From the NCBI GenBank assembly GCA_035560235.1, contig DATMAG010000123.1, forward strand, positions 1 through 44,865: a DNA stretch of 44,865 bases. Reading direction: 5' to 3'. A program made the position numbers and the translations under genes. Positions 1 through 6,372 of the stretch are shown here, one piece after another. The DNA is from DASRDU01 sp035560235. GTDB taxonomy: Bacteria > Acidobacteriota > Blastocatellia > RBC074. The notes under the pieces were generated by a model. That model was not told the DNA's origin and did no database searches. It was given only the letters and a program-made list of their open reading frames with translations. The stretch's first letter is position 1; every line of letters starts with the position of its first letter.

Positions 1-73
1 TCTTCGCTCCGGTGAATACCTGGAGGACGACACGCGCTTTGAATTCGGGCTTGAAAATTCGATGTTTCGGCAT
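1..73 (-). CDS. IS3-family transposase OrfA, N-terminal fragment (runs off the window)
   Basis: The frame opens with ATG at 73 and reads MPKHRIFKPEFKARVVLQV, continuing FTGAK to the window edge. Basic FKPEFKARVVL-type beginnings are characteristic of the helix-turn-helix OrfA (HTH_Tnp_1) of IS3 elements, which binds the element ends. Only 24 codons are visible, so integrity cannot be judged. The right-hand copy at 44414 encodes nearly the same peptide but has CTG where this copy has ATG. Confidence 0.65.
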   Translation of the reverse strand, partial: MPKHRIFKPEFKARVVLQVFTGAK

Positions 74-141
74 GAGTGGATTCCCCTTTCCGGACTGTAT
101 TCGGTTGATTGAAAACTGTCCAGTTTTTGGGGTCCACTACA
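1..141 (-). mobile_element. Left copy of an IS3-like insertion sequence end (partial)
   Basis: Reading the minus strand from 141 downward there is a terminal sequence starting TGTAGTGGACCCC followed by AAAAACTGGACAG, a leader, and the start of an orfA. A closely similar sequence, about 80% identical by eye, begins at 44347 on the plus strand. The element points out of the window, so only its first 141 bases are present. TGTAGTG...CTGGACA ends followed directly by an HTH orfA are typical of IS3-family elements. The subgroup cannot be told from this fragment. Confidence 0.7.
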
Positions 142-310
142 GTTGAATCCCGCCGCCTCGTCTGGGCACAGCCAGCACGCGCGCCTTCAACAGATCGAAT
201 TTCGCCCGTCCGAACATCGCCCGTTTGATCAGCTTCAGGCGATTGACGTGAGCTTCGGTCTGTCCGTTACTCCGCGCGTACTGCAACGCGGCTTCGACTT
301 GCGCGCCACA
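137..310 (-). pseudogene. ISL3-family transposase, C-terminal remnant
   Basis: A minus-strand frame (open from 370 to a TAG at 137-139) contains NGQTEAHVNRLKLIKRAMFG followed by RAKFDLLKARVL. This is the highly conserved C-terminal signature of ISL3 transposases (SNGQxEGxVNRLKxIKRxMYGRAxFDLLRxRVL). The DDE catalytic core is absent, and the frame upstream of about 310 no longer resembles the family. It is a 3' remnant. Its stop codon lies within the terminal bases of the IS3-like element, so the IS probably inserted at or next to its end. Confidence 0.75.
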
Positions 311-370
311 TCGTCCGGGCCTTCCTGTACCCGTCGCTGAAAGCCAATCCGCTCGATCCGCCCTTTTCAA

Positions 371-619
371 TCCACAATCGCCGCGAAGCAGAAGAGCGCG
401 GCAGGCCTGCCTGCCGGTCAGGCAGGCCGGATCGCCTCGTCACTCTTGGCGAAGTGGACGCCAGCGCTTCGCACTTTCACACCTGCACACAGGCGGCGAG
501 CTTTCGGCGCAAAGATCAGTCGGAGCGGCGACAGGAGAAATCCCGGACTGCGCCGTCCCGGATCGTACAAAGAGAACTTTTCGAGTAAGGCGAAAACAGA
601 GTCAGGCGGAAGACAACGA
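371..619. other. Gap with no recognisable gene; contains a short palindrome at 404-428
   Basis: No reading frame here resembles a known family on either strand. The only clear structure is a perfect inverted repeat with 10-base arms, GGCCTGCCTG (404-413) and CAGGCAGGCC (419-428), around a 5-base loop. The stretch is probably debris between the ISL3 remnant and the toxin gene. Confidence 0.5.
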
Positions 620-1081
620 TTACTGCTTCAGCCGGGGATCAAATCTGAATGGCACAGCCTGTCCGATCCGGATTCTGGCAAAGTCCGGATGCTGAGGATT
701 GATCAGATAATTGAACTCGGTCGGGATAATGGCTGACGGCACTTTCAGCAGCACCGAGCGTTGTGCTCTGACCCACCCGGTGCCCAGCGTGCGCGTTGTT
801 TGCGGGGGATCTTCCTCTGCCCACCCGGACGGGAGCGTGGCCGGATCAATGGTTTCGAGGGAAACGCCAGCCGGGGCAACCGCGACAATGCTGACGTAAT
901 CGTCCGGCAGCGTCTGTGCCGAGAAATGAACCAGACATTCCAGCGCCGCCAGCGCCAGCGATCCGGCGGTATAGACCACTGTCACACCGCGCTCATTCCA
1001 GCGTCCTCCGGCCAGACTCGCGCCGAGTCCGGTGAACGCCACAGCCTGATGCCGCGCGCTGCAGAGTCGCCAGAGTTCCAT
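620..1081 (-). CDS. RES-domain toxin (NAD+-degrading type)
   Basis: This 153-residue protein is a full-length RES domain. After the start (MELWRL) comes the signature GGRWNERGVTVVYTAGSLAL with AALE. RES toxins of known type II systems (for example the MbcT group) degrade NAD+ and so arrest growth; the Arg and Glu residues in and after this motif form the active site. The ATG overlaps the stop of the upstream antitoxin gene by one base (TGATG), indicating translational coupling and the antitoxin-first order usual for Xre-RES pairs. Length and motif spacing look intact, so it is probably functional. It sits among transposon remnants, which suits horizontal acquisition. Confidence 0.9.
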   Translation of the reverse strand: MELWRLCSARHQAVAFTGLGASLAGGRWNERGVTVVYTAGSLALAALECLVHFSAQTLPDDYVSIVAVAPAGVSLETIDPATLPSGWAEEDPPQTTRTLGTGWVRAQRSVLLKVPSAIIPTEFNYLINPQHPDFARIRIGQAVPFRFDPRLKQ

Positions 1082-1515
1082 CAGCTGAAGACTCCGTGTT
1101 CGATACGGATCAGCACATCTTCCACCCGGCGCGTTCCTTCGTCAGTATCGAGCAGCGCCAGCGGCGTCTGCATCCCCAGCGCGCGATTCGGCTCCCTGAG
1201 CCAGATTCCGGCCTTCTCGCGCGTCCCGAATACTTCTTCAGTTCGCGCAATGATCCGGGCCAGCCGGTAAAGCCGGTCAGATTCGACCGGGCTGAGCCGG
1301 TCTTCGGCCCGGCGCCGCGCCCAGGTGCGCGCTGAGACGGCAATAATCCGCTGCGCGAACTCATCGGGAATTTCATAGAGCCGCTTCAGATTCAGCACAG
1401 CCCTGAAGCTGATCCCCTGTCTGACTGCCGGGGCCAGTGTCTGTGATGTCCTGACCTGACGGCCCAGCGATTTCGGCCCGCCGAGGATTTCAATAATTCT
1501 GTCAGTTTCAGTCAT
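1081..1515 (-). CDS. Xre/MbcA/ParS-type antitoxin of the RES toxin
   Basis: The 144-residue protein has the layout of DUF2384 antitoxins. A short helix-turn-helix-like N-terminal half (about residues 15-75) is followed by a C-terminal toxin-binding domain (about 80-144) with a signature reading EEVFGTREKAGIWLREPN, then ALGMQTPLALLDT. The C-terminal domain binds and occludes the RES toxin; the N-terminal domain binds the operator. A strong ribosome site (AAAGGAGGT) lies just before the ATG at 1515. A 12-base imperfect inverted repeat directly upstream (1526-1562) is the likely autoregulatory operator. It is co-transcribed with the RES gene, with a one-base overlap. Confidence 0.88.
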   Translation of the reverse strand: MTETDRIIEILGGPKSLGRQVRTSQTLAPAVRQGISFRAVLNLKRLYEIPDEFAQRIIAVSARTWARRRAEDRLSPVESDRLYRLARIIARTEEVFGTREKAGIWLREPNRALGMQTPLALLDTDEGTRRVEDVLIRIEHGVFS

Positions 1516-1525
1516 CTGACCTCCT

Positions 1526-1562
1526 TTGCCATTCTGGTGCCAACTCTATGCCAGAGTGGCAA
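1526..1562 (-). promoter_or_regulatory. Probable antitoxin operator: inverted repeat before the RES/Xre operon
   Basis: On the minus strand the arms are TTGCCACTCTGG (1562-1551) and CCAGAATGGCAA (1537-1526), pairing at 11 of 12 positions around a 13-base spacer. The repeat ends a few bases before the ribosome site of the antitoxin gene. This is where autorepressing toxin-antitoxin operators normally lie. Confidence 0.65.
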
Positions 1563-2153
1563 CAAGGTCAACTGGCATTTACTGCATGGATGCACAGCGC
1601 GAGGACGCAGATTTTCGGTTCCCCCCACACACGTAGGGACAAGGGCAGGCTTCAGCGTCCTGCCAGCTGCGCTTGTCAGACAGGCTGAACAGGTGGTACG
1701 TAACGCAGGCAACCGGTGCGAAGACTTCCTGAACTTATTGCATGGATCAACAGAGCGGCTGAGCAGGCAGAGATGATGTGCTTGTTCATCTTTTCAAAGT
1801 GGGGCAATGGACGGTGGCTGAAACTGTTTCGGGCGGCTGTCAGAACAACACAACAGCCGGACTGCGGAAAAAGTGGAGCTGTCTGTTTCAAATTTCCGGG
1901 GTCATGACAGCTCGAATCATAAATCATCACTGCCGCCGCAGACCAGATCAGCCCCAATTAAAAACTGCGGCTCACTGGCGCAAAAGCCTGTCATCAGCGG
2001 CTCACGCCCAGGCAGCCGATGCCGCCATTTGACAAAGCCCCGGCGGTGGATCAGGATGGTCAGGAATTGAGCCTGGCTCACTCCTTTCTTCAGCTCCTCT
2101 GGAATTTTCCAGACTATCTGAGTCTTCCAGCTTATCCTCCAGGGAGCAATCCA
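1563..2153. other. 590-base gap without a recognisable gene
   Basis: Frames here are short and overlapping, and none resembles a known protein. The stretch lies upstream of both the toxin-antitoxin operon (minus) and the receiver gene (plus), so it should hold their promoters, but no clear -35/-10 pair was picked out. Confidence 0.4.
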
Positions 2154-2864
2154 ATGTCATTCAGAAATACGCTTCGTAAATTCCGGGCAGAATACTGCGC
2201 GCCTTTTCCTCTCAGGTTTGCCGTGGTTGTAGTCGTCCCACTGCTGCTGCTCGCAGCCACTGGACGGAATCCGGTGGCAACCCACTCTCCGGATGCGCCC
2301 TTCGATCTGGTGTCAGTTTTACTGCTGCCGAGTGTGGGAATCATCCTGGGTTTGCTGCTCTTCCGGCGCAACGCCCATGTCGGGAAAGGACTCTCCCTTC
2401 ACACCAGACCGGTAGAGCAGCACCTTCCGGGAAAACACATTCTCTGGGTCGAAGGAGACGATGACAATCGCGAGATCGTGGCTCACCTCCTCTGGGAGTC
2501 CGGCTATCGTGTGACCAGCGCGCGTAATTCATTTGAAGCGCTCCTCTTCACCATGACGCAGCATTGTTCCCCGCTCTTCGACGTCTATGTGCTCGGAGAC
2601 TGGCTCCCCTATGGAGAGGAAAGCAGTCTCTGCAGACATCTTCACAAAGCTGACCCAGGCTGTCCGATTATTTTCCTCTCGTCAGCGGCTCAGCTCTCAG
2701 ACAGGCAACGCGGACTGCAGGCCGGCGCTCAGCGCTATTTGTGCAAACCGCTGGAGGTGACTTTATTAAGCGAGGTTATTGCCGAACTACTCAGCCCGGC
2801 GACAGGTGCGAGCGCAAAAGCCTCCGGATCGTTCCGGACGGACTTCCGGCCAGACATCGGCTGA
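2154..2864 (+). CDS. Membrane-anchored receiver-domain protein with displaced phospho-acceptor
   Basis: A 236-residue protein. Two hydrophobic segments (about 19-37 and 52-70) precede a CheY-like receiver domain at about 93-214. Visible receiver features are the acidic cluster EGDDD (100-104), the Ser region IIFLSSA (172-178) and the conserved Lys in CKPLE (198). In the usual FDLYLLDNWLP segment the phosphorylated Asp is the seventh residue; here the text is FDVYVLGDWLP, so Gly148 sits at the acceptor position and Asp149 one residue later. There is no output domain. The ATG at 2154 was chosen because the frame upstream lacks protein-like character and CAGGGAG precedes this ATG. It may be a pseudo-receiver. 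No kinase gene is nearby. Confidence 0.75.
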   Translation: MSFRNTLRKFRAEYCAPFPLRFAVVVVVPLLLLAATGRNPVATHSPDAPFDLVSVLLLPSVGIILGLLLFRRNAHVGKGLSLHTRPVEQHLPGKHILWVEGDDDNREIVAHLLWESGYRVTSARNSFEALLFTMTQHCSPLFDVYVLGDWLPYGEESSLCRHLHKADPGCPIIFLSSAAQLSDRQRGLQAGAQRYLCKPLEVTLLSEVIAELLSPATGASAKASGSFRTDFRPDIG

Positions 2865-3061
2865 TGCCCAGCCTTGCCAGCGCCATCACAGGAAGAGAGG
2901 TGATCCGGATGGTTGACCAGCACCGTCTTCGTGTCCGTGTTCGCCCGGAATTCGCGTTGCTCTTTGCCCGCTGTCGCGACTGCGTCTGACAACGGAGAGC
3001 CATTCGGCTGCCACACTGACGAGTTGTACCGGTCCCAGCAGCCCTGAAGGCAGCAGCGGCA

Positions 3062-3374
3062 AATCAGCGCGCGCGCTTCCGCCGTCACTGTCCTTGTCCA
3101 CTGCCGCACCGCGGTGAAGTCCTGCTCCTTGTAATACTCCCTCGCGAATTCGACGCCCTCACTCCACTGCATAAAATCGGTGCGCCCCGCGATGTGACAA
3201 CGCGCATCGCCGCGCCCAACGCATTCTTTCTCAATAAAGATCACTTCACGGCCCATGATCGCCGACGCGAACCCGGTCGCATACGTCGTCAATCCCCGGC
3301 AGACCGACTTGTCACTCGGCCCCGGATGCAGCCAATGCTGCTCGACTTCGCAGGAGTTCAGCCATTCACCACTT
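3062..3374 (-). pseudogene. V4R-domain regulator remnant (sigma-54 activator type)
   Basis: Minus-strand reading from an in-frame stop at 3375-3377 gives EWLNSCEVEQHW, then PGPSDKSVCRGLTTYATGFA, SAIMGREVIFIEKECVGRGD and ARCHIAGR, followed by a W.....A..YY linker. This matches the V4R (4-vinyl reductase) effector domain, with its Cys-rich end, found in XylR/DmpR-like activators. There is no plausible start: a stop precedes the domain and the N-terminal XylR_N part is missing. The sequence beyond about 3062 loses family character and runs into the receiver gene on the other strand. No AAA+ ATPase domain follows. It is a relic of a truncated regulator. Confidence 0.7.
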
Positions 3375-3684
3375 CACCCGGGTCAGGCTGACACCGGATT
3401 CATTCACTTCGGTCAGTCTGCCCTGGATCAATGACTGAACCTGCTGTCTGCCACGCTGCCCGGCTTTCTCATCATCTCTTCTGTCTGCCACAGTTAATCT
3501 CATCGTTCGCATTAACAGCACACTGCTCGCTATCAGACAGAGCGCCTGCTGTGTGCGGGCACACTGGGTCTTTCTACCGTCAACCGAAAAGGTCTGCTGT
3601 GCGCGAAAGCCGCAGCGGGCACACGCTCACCAGCCTCCGGTCAACTGATCTGGCAGTGGGAGCTTCCGAAGGGGTGGTCAGTCT

Positions 3685-5739
3685 ATGACAAACAGACAAA
3701 TCAATTCCCGCAACAGACTGTTTGCCTTTGCGCTCACGGCGGTCCTCGTCTTTGCCGCCAGTCCGGCAGGCACGCTGGCCGGAACGACTCGTTCGCTCAA
3801 ACGGAAGGCCGATGACACCAGACCGCGCCTGAACAAGCTCGCCCCTGATCTCGATGAACTGCTCAGCGCGGATGAAGCCGTGCAAACGACCACGAAAAAG
3901 AGCGGCAGAACACTCGCCCAGGCGCGACAGGAGAAACTTGAGAAGGCCGCTCGTCTCGCGGGCGGAGTCGTGCTGCCGTCAGCTGCCGTCAGTGCTGAAG
4001 AGCAGCAGAGTTTCATTGTCAGACTGGATGATTATTCATCGAGTGCTGCGCTGCAGGCGAAGCTTGCTGCATTCGGCGGGCGCGTCAGCCGGAAGCTTGA
4101 AGGGACAGGCCTGGTGACGATTGAAGCGCCACGCTCGGCCATTCGCCAGCTTGCCGCTGACAGCGCGGCTTATGTCAGCCCGGATCGCCCGGTCGTCGCT
4201 TCCGGCCACATCGGCGCCACTACGGGCTGGCTCAACACCGGCATTGCCGACAAGGGAGACAGCGACCCGAACCCCTGGCTGACCGGCGATATCGGATACA
4301 TCGTCGTCATTGACAGCGGCATTGACAGCGCTCACAGCCTGCTGCGCTGGATGGGTGATGCCGGACAGTCAAAAATCGTTTACAGCAAGGATTTCACGGG
4401 CCAGGGCATCACGGGCGATCCTTACGGGCACGGCACGCACGTCACGACGATGTTTGCCGGTGACTGGGTCACGGGCAATGCCGCCTACGAAGGTCTGGCC
4501 GACGGCGCCAGCGTCATCAACCTGCGCGTGCTTGACGGCAATGGCGCAGGCGCGGCGAGCAATGTCATTGCCGCGCTTGACTGGTGCGTGACCAGCAAAA
4601 CCGCCTGGGATATTCGCGTCATCAATCTCAGCCTCGGCACGATTGCCAAAGACAGCTACAAGACTGATCCGCTCTGTCTGGCCGCGCGGCGCGCCTGGAA
4701 CGCGGGCATCGTCGTCGTCTGTGCCGCAGGCAATGAAGGCAAGGATGCGAGTGGCCGCAAAATTTACGGCGCGATTCACTCGCCGGGCAACGATCCGGCG
4801 GTGATTACGGTGGGCGCAGCCAACACGATGGGCACCAGCGCGCGGTCTGATGACACGGTGGCCAGCTTCAGCTCACGCGGGCCGACACGCAGCTATGCGG
4901 TCGTCAACGGCGTCAGGAAGTATGACAACCTGATCAAGCCCGATCTGATTGCGCCCGGCAACAAGCTGATCGGGGCGCGCTCAAGTTATAACGGCGTGCC
5001 GAACAAACTGGTCAGCACTTACACGAGCCTCAGAACCGGCACTGATCCGAATCCGGCCAATCAGGTGATGTATATGAGCGGCACTTCGATGTCAGCGCCG
5101 ATTGTGGCCGGAGCCGCCGCGCTGCTGATTCAGACGAACCCGAACCTGACGCCAAATCTGATCAAGGCGATTCTGATGTACACGGCGCAGCCGATTGCGG
5201 GCGCGAATATGTTTGAGCAGGGCGCGGGCGAACTCAACGTTGACGGCGCGGTGCGCCTGGCCCGGCTCGTCAAAGCGACGATGCCGACCACGAGCGGCAC
5301 GGCGCTACTGACGGCGGCGCTGCCAACCTCGCAGACCAGCACGATTGCGGGGCAGACGGTCAAATGGGGCCAGGGCGTCATCACCAACTACGGTTTTCTT
5401 TACGGCAGCGAACTGATGACCAAATGGCAGAGCGTTTACGCTTCTGGCGTGATGCTCGCCGATGCGACTGTCGTGACGAGCGGTGTCTTCAGCCGCGTGT
5501 CAGGCAAAACCACTTCTGCTGTAAGTTTGAAAAGCGGCGCCGTCAGCATCAGCAGCAGCGGCGTGGTGCTTGCCGATGGCGTAGTACTCGCTGATGGCGT
5601 AGTGCTCGCTGATGGCGTGGTGCTGAGTGATGGTGTTGTCCTGAGTGACGGGACAACGCGCGCTGACAGCACTCTCAAATCAGCCAGCGGCGTGGCCGTG
5701 CTGGGTGACAACACTGCCGGTATGCCGCCTGCTCCTTAA
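3685..5739 (+). CDS. Secreted S8 (subtilisin-like) serine peptidase with VVLADG repeat tail
   Basis: 684 residues. A signal peptide (hydrophobic LFAFALTAVLVFAASPAG near residues 11-28) is followed by a propeptide/inhibitor I9-like region (about 110-165, with FIVRLDDY and LEGTGLVTIEA) and the S8 catalytic domain. The triad is Asp210 in VVIDSGID, His249 in GHGTHV and Ser468 in GTSMSAP. After a linker, the C-terminus carries five hexapeptides (VVLADG x3, VVLSDG x2) encoded by 18-base units at 5563-5652. It should act outside the cytoplasm as an endopeptidase, with the tail perhaps serving for surface retention or as a structural solenoid. A paralogue with a longer tail is encoded at 19641-21917. 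A modest ribosome site (GGGGTGG) precedes the ATG. Confidence 0.92.
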   Translation: MTNRQINSRNRLFAFALTAVLVFAASPAGTLAGTTRSLKRKADDTRPRLNKLAPDLDELLSADEAVQTTTKKSGRTLAQARQEKLEKAARLAGGVVLPSAAVSAEEQQSFIVRLDDYSSSAALQAKLAAFGGRVSRKLEGTGLVTIEAPRSAIRQLAADSAAYVSPDRPVVASGHIGATTGWLNTGIADKGDSDPNPWLTGDIGYIVVIDSGIDSAHSLLRWMGDAGQSKIVYSKDFTGQGITGDPYGHGTHVTTMFAGDWVTGNAAYEGLADGASVINLRVLDGNGAGAASNVIAALDWCVTSKTAWDIRVINLSLGTIAKDSYKTDPLCLAARRAWNAGIVVVCAAGNEGKDASGRKIYGAIHSPGNDPAVITVGAANTMGTSARSDDTVASFSSRGPTRSYAVVNGVRKYDNLIKPDLIAPGNKLIGARSSYNGVPNKLVSTYTSLRTGTDPNPANQVMYMSGTSMSAPIVAGAAALLIQTNPNLTPNLIKAILMYTAQPIAGANMFEQGAGELNVDGAVRLARLVKATMPTTSGTALLTAALPTSQTSTIAGQTVKWGQGVITNYGFLYGSELMTKWQSVYASGVMLADATVVTSGVFSRVSGKTTSAVSLKSGAVSISSSGVVLADGVVLADGVVLADGVVLSDGVVLSDGTTRADSTLKSASGVAVLGDNTAGMPPAP
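5563..5652 (+). repeat. Five tandem 18-base units encoding VVL[A/S]DG
   Basis: The units start at 5563, 5581, 5599, 5617 and 5635. The second and third differ at only one base. They lie in frame near the 3' end of the S8 peptidase gene and encode its hexapeptide tail. Confidence 0.9.
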
Positions 5740-5791
5740 ACTGATGGTTTTCACTATCAACGGATTTCCAGCAGGGGCTTCAGGCGAGGTC

Positions 5792-6088
5792 ATGAGCACT
5801 CAGTCAGCTGCCGATAAACTCATTCTTCGAGAGCACGGCCCGGAGCCGGGAGTTCGCCAACCGGACGAACTCGATTACCGGGACGTACTCGCGCTGCTCG
5901 CCGCCAGCCCGCAGCAGGGCGTTCACCTCGAATCGCTGATCGCTGATTACGGCCTCACCTCACCGGCTCTGCGCGGTCGCTTCTTCGGGTACTTTGGCCG
6001 ACCGGTGAATGAGGGTGTCAGAAATTTTGTGCAAGTGAGAGCGGTGGATGTGGCAAGCCTTCTTCAAAGCGGATCGCTGGTTGATTGA
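5792..6088 (+). CDS. Hypothetical protein (98 aa)
   Basis: Starting at the ATG at 5792 (weak ribosome site GCGAGG) the frame encodes an acidic, soluble 98-residue protein with no signal peptide or membrane segment. A helical stretch near DYRDVLALLAASP is followed by GVHLESLIADYGL and a Phe/Gly-rich piece (RGRFFGYFG). The layout faintly recalls a winged-helix unit, but I do not recognise a family. It begins 52 bases after the S8 peptidase stop on the same strand, so co-transcription is possible. Codon use looks like the neighbours, which favours a real gene, but short length keeps this uncertain. Confidence 0.45.
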   Translation: MSTQSAADKLILREHGPEPGVRQPDELDYRDVLALLAASPQQGVHLESLIADYGLTSPALRGRFFGYFGRPVNEGVRNFVQVRAVDVASLLQSGSLVD

Positions 6089-6306
6089 GTACGCGCGCCC
6101 AATCTTGACTGGGCATCGTCCACTTCGTTGCGCTCACCAGCAGTAAGTTTGATCAGGTCATCGAACTTTTCGCTCCTTTGCGTAAGTTTGGATGATCAGT
6201 TTCTGTTGTCAAAGAATTTTTTGCGGGTTACCTGGCTGCGAACAAGCGGAGTGGCAGCGCAGAGAAGAACAGCGAACGGCTTCAGTAGAGCCGCTGAAAA
6301 CATTTT

Positions 6307-6354
6307 GTCACAGGACACAGGGAGCGCAGAACAGCGCCCTCTGTGGTCTGTGAC
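6307..6354. repeat. Imperfect inverted repeat, CTGTGAC type
   Basis: Arms of 21 bases, GTCACAGGACACAGGGAGCGC and its near-complement ending GGTCTGTGAC, pair at 17 of 21 positions around a 6-base loop. It lies between the convergent ends of the 98-residue gene and the large minus-strand gene. It could act as a bidirectional transcript end, but no T-run follows on either strand. Confidence 0.6.
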
Positions 6355-6372
6355 GGTGAGAGTGAGATGGAC

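Noticed and set aside
5563..5652. CRISPR-like array in the repeat tails of the S8 genes
   Set aside because: The 18-base units are contiguous, in frame and without spacers.
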